Shown here piece by piece: positions 10,791 to 20,880 of a DNA stretch of 64,000 nucleotides (its first letter is position 1; each line of letters starts with the position of its first letter). The DNA comes from Mermis nigrescens. Taxonomy: Eukaryota > Nematoda > Enoplea > Mermithida > Mermithidae. The notes below the pieces were generated by a model. It did no database searches. It was given only the letters and a program-made list of their open reading frames with translations, and was not told the origin of the DNA. Both the position numbers and the translations under genes were made by a program. The DNA is taken from the NCBI GenBank assembly GCA_036768485.1, contig JAVLUZ010000153.1, positions 1-64,000 on the forward strand, in the 5' to 3' direction.

Positions 10791-11250
10791 TTTCTTACGA
10801 GGATCGTTTAACACAACTTAAATTGTGCAGACTTGAATTAAGACGCTTGCAGATTTGTCTGTGTATGATGTATCAAATTATTTGTCATAAATCATGTTTG
10901 GAAGCTGATGATTTTTTTGTATTTAATCATAATTTTACCCGTAGCATTAATAGATTCAAATTAGTTATACCTATAATACATTCTAATTTAGAAGAGTTTG
11001 ATTTCTTTTACAAATACATCGCAGGAACGATCTTCCTGACTTCATTGTTTCTTCCCCTAACCTAAACATATTTAAATCTAGATTAGCAAACTTTGATTTA
11101 TCTAGATATCTTGTGGGAGCGCGCGTAAAACTTGTCATTCCATTAACTCGCATGTCCCTTCACTAATTCGTAATTGCATTTATTATATATCTTGTCATTT
11201 CGTATTTTAACAGTTGGTATTAGTAATAAAATTTTCTTTCTTTCCTTCTC
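10791..11250 (+). pseudogene. LINE family B 3' end, 5'-truncated, + strand
   Basis: The frame at 10691-11065 is mostly the C-terminal module of the family B RT (LCRLELRRLQICLCMMYQII, then EADDFFVFNHN), close to the protein at 7028-7273. The family 3' UTR follows, ending in TTAGTAATAAAAT and TTTC repeats at 11219-11250. The first 33 residues of that frame belong to the older module, not the LINE. Confidence 0.8.
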
Positions 11251-11353
11251 TAGGTAGGACAGGCTGTCAACAGGCCCCTATCAAGGGGGATAGAGAGGGC
11301 ACGTACCCGCTCCCCTGAAATGAAATGTGAGAATGATTTTTTCTTTCACTCCG

Positions 11354-11370
11354 NNNNNNNNNNNNNNNNN
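11354..11370. other. assembly gap of 17 N
   Basis: Seventeen consecutive N. The sequence before it (11300-11353) resembles 35620-35660 (GAAATGAAATGTGAG, TTTTTTCTTTCACTCCG), a dispersed repeat. The 5' LTR and leader expected before the gag gene are not visible, so the gap may hide a larger misjoin. Confidence 0.95.
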
Positions 11371-11401
11371 ATCTGTTGTTGCTAAAGTAAAGGAAAATAA
11401 A

Positions 11402-12973
11402 ATGGATGATCAAGTTATAGCACTTTTACAACAAACAGTCGTACATATTCAAGATATGTATGAAAATCGACCTGTTTCATTATTAGCTGCTCCCCCACTC
11501 ACTGCTTTTTCTGGCGATGGAGACACAAACTGGTCTGAGTGGGAAAAACAATTTTCTAATTTAGCGATTTTGGCTGGAGCATCGCAATTAAATCGAAAAA
11601 TAGCTCTTTTGTCGACCTACTTGAGGGATGCTGCACAAACTCTCTTTGCTGAAATAAGTACCCGAACTCCTGAATTCACAACTTGGAAAGAATGGTTTGA
11701 TGAATTTCGTGGATATTTTCCAGATAATCAGCACATAGATATCAAACGAGACCAACTTCTCACACGTTTTCAACTCCCAGGAGAAGCAGTGCAGCAATAC
11801 GCAGCAGATGTGCGCAGATTAGCTCATAAAGCTCAACCGGGTTGGACGGGGCACGAACAAAACGATTTTGTTAAAAGTCATTTCATTTCAAAACTCTTAC
11901 CAAATCTTCGTCTTTGGGTTAGAAATGCCTCTCCAAAAACATTCGAAGAAGCCGTTTCGGAAGCACGAAAACAGGAAATTAATCAGGCTTACGAACAAAA
12001 CACTTCACTCACCCCCAACGCCGTCTCATCAAAAAATAATAATGGAACAAGTCAGGTCAATTTTATTAAAAACACCTCAAGTACGAGTGATTTCAATAAG
12101 TTTTCAAGAAGAGAAAATTGTAAGGATGACGGAGAAAAATATTATGTACCAAAGCATGAGGGAGAAAGATATCGCAACACTCTGTATAATTCAGACAAAA
12201 ATATTAATTGTTATTTTTGCGGAAAATTGGGTCATCGACAAATAAATTGCAGAACAAAAGCTAATCTTTTGGCGAATCAATCTAATCACTCATTTTTCAA
12301 ACAAGAAAATAATTCGAGAAGTGTGCGGGCACAACCACAACCAGGGCAGGGCCCTAATCGAAACGCGCACCTGGGTCGTGGTTCATTCTCTAACCGAGGT
12401 GCCTGGTCGGGTAGAAATGTTTCGAGCAATGCAACTAATGCGCATGCGGAGGATGACAGGCAGGACCCGATTATAAAAACAAGCTCGTGTCCACCTGAAC
12501 AGGGAAGAGTAACATTCGACCCCATGTCAGTCGAAGACCCTGTCCTTGCTCAGGCCTACTCGTATAACGAGGCTGGATTTCCCTCCATGAGGTCGTTTAG
12601 TGTAACGTCCGAACTGCATGACGAAGTTAATTTTAGTTGGGAATCCGGGCATTTTTTTGATGACCCGAAAGGCGAAAATCATGAAGGTAGTGCTGATTTA
12701 AATGGGGTAAAAAACTGTAACATACCGAATTCTCATATTTTAAATGCGATTTGTAAATCAGAGGATGAATCCATGATTGTTTGCAGGCCGTCAGCAGTAT
12801 TTAAAAATAATTTGGGGCTGAAGCACTACATCACACATTTTAGTTCGAGATATTTCATAAGATATTCAGTACCTCTTTTATTTGCTCTTTATTTAAGCCT
12901 CTTCTTACTCACTCCAGTTTCATGCATTACTTTTTCGAAAAAAATCGGAAAGAAAAATTTATTACGTTTGTGA
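11402..12973 (+). CDS. gag: Gag-like protein of a Ty3/gypsy-type retroelement
   Basis: The protein has 523 residues from the ATG at 11402, chosen because the open frame upstream runs into the gap. It is the structural and nucleocapsid protein. Residues about 40-230 look like a retrotransposon Gag domain (FSGDGDTNWSEWEKQF, then the QLTRFQLPGEAVQQYAAD-type region). A CCHC zinc knuckle starts at Cys270 (CYFCGKLGHRQINC: CX2CX4HX4C), followed by an Arg/Gly/Asn-rich RNA-binding stretch. Unusually, the last about 45 residues hold a strongly hydrophobic signal-peptide-like segment (PLLFALYLSLFLLTPVSC) just before the stop. That segment suits the start of the envelope-like region that follows in another frame. 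Confidence 0.85.
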   Translation: MDDQVIALLQQTVVHIQDMYENRPVSLLAAPPLTAFSGDGDTNWSEWEKQFSNLAILAGASQLNRKIALLSTYLRDAAQTLFAEISTRTPEFTTWKEWFDEFRGYFPDNQHIDIKRDQLLTRFQLPGEAVQQYAADVRRLAHKAQPGWTGHEQNDFVKSHFISKLLPNLRLWVRNASPKTFEEAVSEARKQEINQAYEQNTSLTPNAVSSKNNNGTSQVNFIKNTSSTSDFNKFSRRENCKDDGEKYYVPKHEGERYRNTLYNSDKNINCYFCGKLGHRQINCRTKANLLANQSNHSFFKQENNSRSVRAQPQPGQGPNRNAHLGRGSFSNRGAWSGRNVSSNATNAHAEDDRQDPIIKTSSCPPEQGRVTFDPMSVEDPVLAQAYSYNEAGFPSMRSFSVTSELHDEVNFSWESGHFFDDPKGENHEGSADLNGVKNCNIPNSHILNAICKSEDESMIVCRPSAVFKNNLGLKHYITHFSSRYFIRYSVPLLFALYLSLFLLTPVSCITFSKKIGKKNLLRL

Positions 12974-14207
12974 TGAATTTAGAGGGGGTCATGCTGTTGC
13001 TGTACCAAAAGAAGTAAAATGTATATTACCTCACATTTATGGAAAATAATTAGCGAAAGGAAAAGTTACTCTATGGACTCCTAATCATGAACCCACACAT
13101 CTTATAGCTTTTAAATGTTTTATTAAGGTACGTACGATTTGTACTAATTACGGTGTATTTTTCTCAAAAGGTATCGTTGCTGATAAAAGTTATGGTAAAG
13201 CAGTATCGATAGAGCAGTGTAAATCAGTCTGGGCATTAAAATCTCACGAGCAAAAATTGTTATATAAATTTTCGAATGAATTATGGTCAACAAATAAAAC
13301 TCTCATGGTCCATTATAAGTACTGTTGTTATGATCACTGTGAAACGGTTGAGAATTTTATTATTGAAGTAGGATTCGTATTGTCGTATGATGGGAAAACA
13401 CTCATAAGTAATCTTGGAGATACTGGTGGATGTGTCTTAGAAAAAGGAGGATGTGCAACCTCAGAATTTTTCTTTTTTGGCATATTTCATCAATTGCTCA
13501 CCCCTGTCATTTCACAAATTCAGGTACATATAATGCGAAGTATCTTGGATGGTTTTCTTACAGTTGAAGCTATACAAGGTGCTTTTAGCCTCACAAAACA
13601 AATTGTAATTTGTAATCTATCGGATGTTTATGAGACTGCACAAGGAATTCACATACAGATTCACGACGTAACAATTTTTGATAAAAAAAGTCACCCTCTA
13701 AATGATTCTACCCTAATCTCAAAAAAAATAATAATAACGTGACAGATATTGATCCGGTAAATGCAAAATTAGAATATCTTTAGATAAAAATTCGAGAATT
13801 TGAAACACAACATTTTCGTGATATTTGGATAGAATTATGTAGAGCTGCGGATCGTTATCTTCAGTTAGTATGGCAAACTCTCAGAATCGACCCAACTCTT
13901 GGCGCGAGGGCATTGTTAAAAAGAAAAATATTTCGGCAAGATTTTTTGGAGAAGCTTTAGTAATTTGGGATTGTCAACCTCTCATTCCAGACGTGATTTT
14001 TGGAATTACACTTATAATAACAATTGTTATGCGTTTGTGCCAGTAAAAATTGGACAACAAATTTATTTTATTATACCGTGGGTCCGAAGACCTCACTCAT
14101 AATTCTCCAAAAGTAGAATGTACACGTAGATCTTATGGATTTTTTAAGAAAGATAAGTTGTGGCGTAGCAATAATGGAATCTCGCACGCTAGTCAAATAA
14201 CCATTAG
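12974..14207 (+). pseudogene. envelope-glycoprotein-like region, first part, degenerate
   Basis: This is a Cys-rich ectodomain-like coding region after gag and +1 to it. The longest open piece is 13257-13742. Visible breaks are an in-frame TAA at 13047-13049, a TGA and frameshift near 13740, a TAG near 13782 and a frame change near 13930. Codon usage and protein-like character persist to about 14207, with paired cysteines and a conserved-looking segment containing RIDPTLGARALL. From memory the pattern recalls glycoproteins of arthropod negative-strand RNA viruses (chuvirus type) that retroelements have acquired. I could not test this, and other env classes are possible. A foreign LTR interrupts it here and it resumes at 20433. 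Confidence 0.5.
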
Positions 14208-14710
14208 ATGCGTTGTTGTATAATGTTGTTGCTAGTTGTATAATACAGGTTCGCTTTATTACTTGGCTCGGATACAAGTAGCATCAATAATATAAATGTA
14301 TGACGCGTCGAGAAATGCGTATAACACAGTCGAGCATAATGTACAACTAAGCCGTATCCCAGTGGGGCAAGTGGGGATCTACACGGTCGAATTACAACTA
14401 AACTTAAGGCTCGTGAACTTTGTTTTTATATTATATTAAAAGATCATAAGCTACTTCGACTTTGTCACGAGTGTGAGGGCAATGTGTGTTTGGTCGAACT
14501 ATCGTCACGTTAGAATTTCGGAGATGAGATGTTTGATAATTTTTTGTAACTCTTTCAAAATTCGTAGAAATGTAGATGACGTAACCATTCGTACGGGGCG
14601 TGTGAGCTACGTGTGATAGAAAATATGAAAGTACGAAATTTAATTCATTACATTCTACCCGGTTTGAAAAAACGAAACCCAAAGAGATATTATGTTAGTG
14701 ATTCTTAAAC

Positions 14711-17700
14711 GAAGCACGCTTGGCCGGTAACCAGGAAGCCCAGGTTCGAGTCCTGGCTAGCCAAATGTTTTTCGCTATTCATTCAGCACACTGTGTTGAG
14801 GTTAGTGCTGGTGGAGCTTTCTCCCCGACTTCCTTGTATCACAGGCATAAAGTTTGTTTCTCGAATTACGGCTAGATGGTGTAGTTGGAAGCACGCTTGG
14901 CCGGTAACCAGGAAGCCCAGGTTCGAGTCCTGGCTAGCCAAATGTTTTTCGCTATTCATTCAGCACACTGTGTTGAGGTTAGTGCTGGTGGAGCTTTCTC
15001 CCCGACTTCCTTGTATCACAGGCATAAAGTTTGTTTCTCGAATTACGGCTAGATGGTGTAGTTGGAAGCACGCTTGGCCGGTAACCAGGAAGCCCAGGTT
15101 CGAGTCCTGGCTAGCCAAATGTTTTTCGCTATTCATTCAGCACACTGTGTTGAGGTTAGTGCTGGTGGAGCTTTCTCCCCGACTTCCTTGTATCACAGGC
15201 ATAAAGTTTGTTTCTCGAATTACGGCTAGATGGTGTAGTTGGAAGCATGCTTGGCCGGTAACCAGGAAGCCCAGGTTCGAGTCCTGGCTAGCCAAATGTT
15301 TTTCGCTATTCATTCAGCACACTGTGTTGAGGTTAGTGCTGGTGGAGCTTTCTCCCCGACTTCCTTGTATCACAGGCATAAAGTTTGTTTCTCGAATTAC
15401 GGCTAGATGGTGTAGTTGGAAGCATGCTTGGCCGGTAACCAGGAAGCCCAGGTTCGAGTCCTGGCTAGCCAAATGTTTTTCGCTATTCATTCAGCACACT
15501 GTGTTGAGGTTAGTGCTGGTGGAGCTTTCTCCCCGACTTCCTTGTATCACAGGCATAAAGTTTGTTTCTCGAATTACGGCTAGATGGTGTAGTTGGAAGC
15601 ACGCTTGGCCGGTAACCAGGAAGCCCAGGTTCGAGTCCTGGCTAGCCAAATGTTTTTCGCTATTCATTCAGCACACTGTGTTGAGGTTAGTGCTGGTGGA
15701 GCTTTCTCCCGACTTCCTTGTATCACAGGCATAAAGTTTGTTTCTCGAATTACGGCTAGATGGTGTAGTTGGAAGCACGCTTGGCCGGTAACCAGGAAGC
15801 CCAGGTTCGAGTCCTGGCTAGCCAAATGTTTTTCGCTATTCATTCAGCACACTGTGTTGAGGTTAGTGCTGGTGGAGCTTTCTCCCGACTTCCTTGTATC
15901 ACAGGCATAAAGTTTGTTTCTCGAATTACGGCTAGATGGTGTAGTTGGAAGCACGCTTGGCCGGTAACCAGGAAGCCCAGGTTCGAGTCCTGGCTAGCCA
16001 AATGTTTTTCGCTATTCATTCAGCACACTGTGTTGAGGTTAGTGCTGGTGGAGCTTTCTCCCCGACTTCCTTGTATCACAGGCATAAAGTTTGTTTCTCG
16101 AATTACGGCTAGATGGTGTAGTTGGAAGCACGCTTGGCCGGTAACCAGGAAGCCCAGGTTCGAGTCCTGGCTAGCCAAATGTTTTTCGCTATTCATTCAG
16201 CACACTGTGTTGAGGTTAGTGCTGGTGGAGCTTTCTCCCCGACTTCCTTGTATCACAGGCATAAAGTTTGTTTCTCGAATTACGGCTAGATGGTGTAGTT
16301 GGAAGCACGCTTGGCCGGTAACCAGGAAGCCCAGGTTCGAGTCCTGGCTAGCCAAATGTTTTTCGCTATTCATTCAGCACACTGTGTTGAGGTTAGTGCT
16401 GGTGGAGCTTTCTCCCGACTTCCTTGTATCACAGGCATAAAGTTTGTTTCTCGAATTACGGCTAGATGGTGTAGTTGGAAGCACGCTTGGCCGGTAACCA
16501 GGAAGCCCAGGTTCGAGTCCTGGCTAGCCAAATGTTTTTCGCTATTCATTCAGCACACTGTGTTGAGGTTAGTGCTGGTGGAGCTTTCTCCCCGACTTCC
16601 TTGTATCACAGGCATAAAGTTTGTTTCTCGAATTACGGCTAGATGGTGTAGTTGGAAGCACGCTTGGCCGGTAACCAGGAAGCCCAGGTTCGAGTCCTGG
16701 CTAGCCAAATGTTTTTCGCTATTCATTCAGCACACTGTGTTGAGGTTAGTGCTGGTGGAGCTTTCTCCCGACTTCCTTGTATCACAGGCATAAAGTTTGT
16801 TTCTCGAATTACGGCTAGATGGTGTAGTTGGAAGCACGCTTGGCCGGTAACCAGGAAGCCCAGGTTCGAGTCCTGGCTAGCCAAATGTTTTTCGCTATTC
16901 ATTCAGCACACTGTGTTGAGGTTAGTGCTGGTGGAGCTTTCTCCCCGACTTCCTTGTATCACAGGCATAAAGTTTGTTTCTCGAATTACGGCTAGATGGT
17001 GTAGTTGGAAGCACGCTTGGCCGGTAACCAGGAAGCCCAGGTTCGAGTCCTGGCTAGCCAAATGTTTTTCGCTATTCATTCAGCACACTGTGTTGAGGTT
17101 AGTGCTGGTGGAGCTTTCTCCCCGACTTCCTTGTATCACAGGCATAAAGTTTGTTTCTCGAATTACGGCTAGATGGTGTAGTTGGAAGCACGCTTGGCCG
17201 GTAACCAGGAAGCCCAGGTTCGAGTCCTGGCTAGCCAAATGTTTTTCGCTATTCATTCAGCACACTGTGTTGAGGTTAGTGCTGGTGGAGCTTTCTCCCC
17301 GACTTCCTTGTATCACAGGCATAAAGTTTGTTTCTCGAATTACGGCTAGATGGTGTAGTTGGAAGCACGCTTGGCCGGTAACCAGGAAGCCCAGGTTCGA
17401 GTCCTGGCTAGCCAAATGTTTTTCGCTATTCATTCAGCACACTGTGTTGAGGTTAGTGCTGGTGGAGCTTTCTCCCCGACTTCCTTGTATCACAGGCATA
17501 AAGTTTGTTTCTCGAATTACGGCTAGATGGTGTAGTTGGAAGCACGCTTGGCCGGTAACCAGGAAGCCCAGGTTCGAGTCCTGGCTAGCCAAATGTTTTT
17601 CGCTATTCATTCAGCACACTGTGTTGAGGTTAGTGCTGGTGGAGCTTTCTCCCCGACTTCCTTGTATCACAGGCATAAAGTTTGTTTCTCGAATTACGGC

Positions 17701-20256
17701 TAGATGGTGTAGTTGGAAGCACGCTTGGCCGGTAACCAGGAAGCCCAGGTTCGAGTCCTGGCTAGCCAAATGTTTTTCGCTATTCATTCAGCACACTGTG
17801 TTGAGGTTAGTGCTGGTGGAGCTTTCTCCCCGACTTCCTTGTATCACAGGCATAAAGTTTGTTTCTCGAATTACGGCTAGATGGTGTAGTTGGAAGCACG
17901 CTTGGCCGGTAACCAGGAAGCCCAGGTTCGAGTCCTGGCTAGCCAAATGTTTTTCGCTATTCATTCAGCACACTGTGTTGAGGTTAGTGCTGGTGGAGCT
18001 TTCTCCCCGACTTCCTTGTATCACAGGCATAAAGTTTGTTTCTCGAATTACGGCTAGATGGTGTAGTTGGAAGCACGCTTGGCCGGTAACCAGGAAGCCC
18101 AGGTTCGAGTCCTGGCTAGCCAAATGTTTTTCGCTATTCATTCAGCACACTGTGTTGAGGTTAGTGCTGGTGGAGCTTTCTCCCCGACTTCCTTGTATCA
18201 CAGGCATAAAGTTTGTTTCTCGAATTACGGCTAGATGGTGTAGTTGGAAGCACGCTTGGCCGGTAACCAGGAAGCCCAGGTTCGAGTCCTGGCTAGCCAA
18301 ATGTTTTTCGCTATTCATTCAGCACACTGTGTTGAGGTTAGTGCTGGTGGAGCTTTCTCCCCGACTTCCTTGTATCACAGGCATAAAGTTTGTTTCTCGA
18401 ATTACGGCTAGATGGTGTAGTTGGAAGCACGCTTGGCCGGTAACCAGGAAGCCCAGGTTCGAGTCCTGGCTAGCCAAATGTTTTTCGCTATTCATTCAGC
18501 ACACTGTGTTGAGGTTAGTGCTGGTGGAGCTTTCTCCCGACTTCCTTGTATCACAGGCATAAAGTTTGTTTCTCGAATTACGGCTAGATGGTGTAGTTGG
18601 AAGCACGCTTGGCCGGTAACCAGGAAGCCCAGGTTCGAGTCCTGGCTAGCCAAATGTTTTTCGCTATTCATTCAGCACACTGTGTTGAGGTTAGTGCTGG
18701 TGGAGCTTTCTCCCCGACTTCCTTGTATCACAGGCATAAAGTTTGTTTCTCGAATTACGGCTAGATGGTGTAGTTGGAAGCACGCTTGGCCGGTAACCAG
18801 GAAGCCCAGGTTCGAGTCCTGGCTAGCCAAATGTTTTTCGCTATTCATTCAGCACACTGTGTTGAGGTTAGTGCTGGTGGAGCTTTCTCCCCGACTTCCT
18901 TGTATCACAGGCATAAAGTTTGTTTCTCGAATTACGGCTAGATGGTGTAGTTGGAAGCACGCTTGGCCGGTAACCAGGAAGCCCAGGTTCGAGTCCTGGC
19001 TAGCCAAATGTTTTTCGCTATTCATTCAGCACACTGTGTTGAGGTTAGTGCTGGTGGAGCTTTCTCCCCGACTTCCTTGTATCACAGGCATAAAGTTTGT
19101 TTCTCGAATTACGGCTAGATGGTGTAGTTGGAAGCACGCTTGGCCGGTAACCAGGAAGCCCAGGTTCGAGTCCTGGCTAGCCAAATGTTTTTCGCTATTC
19201 ATTCAGCACACTGTGTTGAGGTTAGTGCTGGTGGAGCTTTCTCCCCGACTTCCTTGTATCACAGGCATAAAGTTTGTTTCTCGAATTACGGCTAGATGGT
19301 GTAGTTGGAAGCACGCTTGGCCGGTAACCAGGAAGCCCAGGTTCGAGTCCTGGCTAGCCAAATGTTTTTCGCTATTCATTCAGCACACTGTGTTGAGGTT
19401 AGTGCTGGTGGAGCTTTCTCCCCGACTTCCTTGTATCACAGGCATAAAGTTTGTTTCTCGAATTACGGCTAGATGGTGTAGTTGGAAGCACGCTTGGCCG
19501 GTAACCAGGAAGCCCAGGTTCGAGTCCTGGCTAGCCAAATGTTTTTCGCTATTCATTCAGCACACTGTGTTGAGGTTAGTGCTGGTGGAGCTTTCTCCCC
19601 GACTTCCTTGTATCACAGGCATAAAGTTTGTTTCTCGAATTACGGCTAGATGGTGTAGTTGGAAGCACGCTTGGCCGGTAACCAGGAAGCCCAGGTTCGA
19701 GTCCTGGCTAGCCAAATGTTTTTCGCTATTCATTCAGCACACTGTGTTGAGGTTAGTGCTGGTGGAGCTTTCTCCCCGACTTCCTTGTATCACAGGCATA
19801 AAGTTTGTTTCTCGAATTACGGCTAGATGGTGTAGTTGGAAGCACGCTTGGCCGGTAACCAGGAAGCCCAGGTTCGAGTCCTGGCTAGCCAAATGTTTTT
19901 CGCTATTCATTCAGCACACTGTGTTGAGGTTAGTGCTGGTGGAGCTTTCTCCCCGACTTCCTTGTATCACAGGCATAAAGTTTGTTTCTCGAATTACGGC
20001 TAGATGGTGTAGTTGGAAGCACGCTTGGCCGGTAACCAGGAAGCCCAGGTTCGAGTCCTGGCTAGCCAAATGTTTTTCGCTATTCATTCAGCACACTGTG
20101 TTGAGGTTAGTGCTGGTGGAGCTTTCTCCCCGACTTCCTTGTATCACAGGCATAAAGTTTGTTTCTCGAATTACGGCTAGATGGTGTAGTTGGAAGCACG
20201 CTTGGCCGGTAACCAGGAAGCCCAGGTTCGAGTCCTGGCTAGCCAAATGTTTTTCG
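14711..20256 (+). repeat. tandem array of 177-bp units, 31 with a complete tRNA-like gene
   Basis: Thirty-two starts of GAAGCA(C/T)GC at 14711, 14888, 15065, 15242, 15419, 15596, 15772, 15948, 16125, 16302, 16478, 16655, 16831, then every 177 to 18424, 18600, and every 177 to 20193. Units are nearly identical. Five (starting 15596, 15772, 16302, 16655, 18424) lack one C in CTCCCCGAC, and two adjacent units (15242, 15419) have GCATGC for GCACGC. The first unit begins in the middle of the tRNA-like gene; the other 31 are complete. Because 177 is a multiple of three, long open frames run through the array. They are not genes. Confidence 0.95.
14870..14940 (+). tRNA. tRNA-like gene, first complete unit of the array (anticodon position reads GGT, Thr)
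   Basis: Cloverleaf read by hand. Acceptor GGCTAG pairs with CTAGCC (6 bp). D stem GTGT/GCAC. Anticodon stem CTTGG/CCAGG with loop CCGGTAA, putting GGT at 34-36. T arm CCAGG-TTCGAGT-CCTGG. The A box TGGTGTAGTTGG and B box GGTTCGAGTCC match the Pol III internal promoter consensus. TTTTT follows within 10 bp of the 3' end, a Pol III stop. Oddities: position 33 is C instead of the near-universal U, the acceptor stem is one pair short and no CCA is encoded. It may be a tRNA pseudogene or SINE head rather than a working tRNA. The same unit recurs 30 more times, the last at 20175-20245. Confidence 0.6.
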
Positions 20257-20432
20257 CTATTCATTTAGTCAATTTGTTAATTATCTTCTAAATAAATAAA
20301 GTCGAGTGAGCGTAGAAAAAACAACAGTAACAACCTGTCTCTTCAATCCCAGTTGGAAGGGGCCTACGTAAAATGATTTCATAAGTACATTCAAGCAATT
20401 TGTGTTAAGCATGCACTGATAAATCATAATCA
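20257..20432 (+). repeat. 3' part of the array-bearing LTR
   Basis: Complement of 26259-26425 with few changes. It contains AATAAAGTCGAGTGAG (poly(A) signal) and the U5-like stretch to ATAATCA. Confidence 0.8.
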
Positions 20433-20880
20433 TATCTCGCACGTTAGTCAAATACCATTAGAAATTGTTTGGAACGAAAAATGGACTCCTTTCGTTTTTG
20501 CCGCCCCGCCGATTATGAAAACACCAGAAAAAATAAAATCTCATGTATTTTCGTCATTAATTCAGTACGTAACGAAAAGTGAAGAGTTAGAAATGCAAAT
20601 GGAACGTTTAATTGATTATTCTGCTAACCTATCACTCAATCCTAGCTCAATTTCACATTTTTTGAAAGGTACGGGTCAAGCTGTTGCTGAAATCATGAAA
20701 GGAGAAGAGCAAGCCGTTGAACATTTAATTGTACATGGCTCACTCGATCTTTTAAGCGGTCTCACGAAACTCATATCAGCACCAGTGCAATTAATAATTA
20801 ATAGTATTGTTATAATACTTGTTTTTGCATGCTTTGCTTACATTTGCTATATATTAAATAAGATTGGTATTTTTAGGTGC
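20433..20880 (+). pseudogene. envelope-like region, second part with membrane anchor
   Basis: Coding resumes with the same ISH(A/V)SQI segment found before the insertion (14178-14207). It reads without a break into the frame of the pol ORF: a mixed helical region, then a hydrophobic membrane segment PVQLIINSIVIILVFACFAY (about residues 90-110 of the 20515 frame) and a short basic tail. A C-terminal anchor of this kind fits a viral-type surface glycoprotein. The position, in frame and upstream of protease, is unusual. Confidence 0.55.

Larger units (their letters stand above)
14227..20432 (+). mobile_element. LTR of an unrelated retroelement carrying a tRNA-like tandem array
   Basis: The outer parts (14227-14710, 484 bp, and 20257-20432, 176 bp) together equal the 663-bp solo LTR at 26259-26921 in opposite orientation. 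It starts TGTTGCTAGTTGTATAAT and ends ATAATCA, with AATAAA near 20295 and TATATTATATT near 14430, all as expected for an LTR read on +. The array lies between CTTAAAC and ATTTAGTC, which are adjacent in the plain copy. No clean 5-bp target duplication is visible. Instead an imperfect repeat of about 29 bp of env sequence flanks it (14178-14207 and 20434-20461). Confidence 0.8.

Noticed and set aside
14711..20256. CRISPR-like regular array
   Set aside because: Spacers and repeats are both identical between units, the unit contains a tRNA-like gene, and the context is a eukaryotic retroelement.
14793..20268. Long open frames (up to 636 codons) with a 59-residue protein repeat
   Set aside because: They arise because the tRNA-array period is 177 bp, a multiple of three. 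The repeated peptide is a translation of tRNA and spacer DNA, and frames switch at each 176-bp unit.
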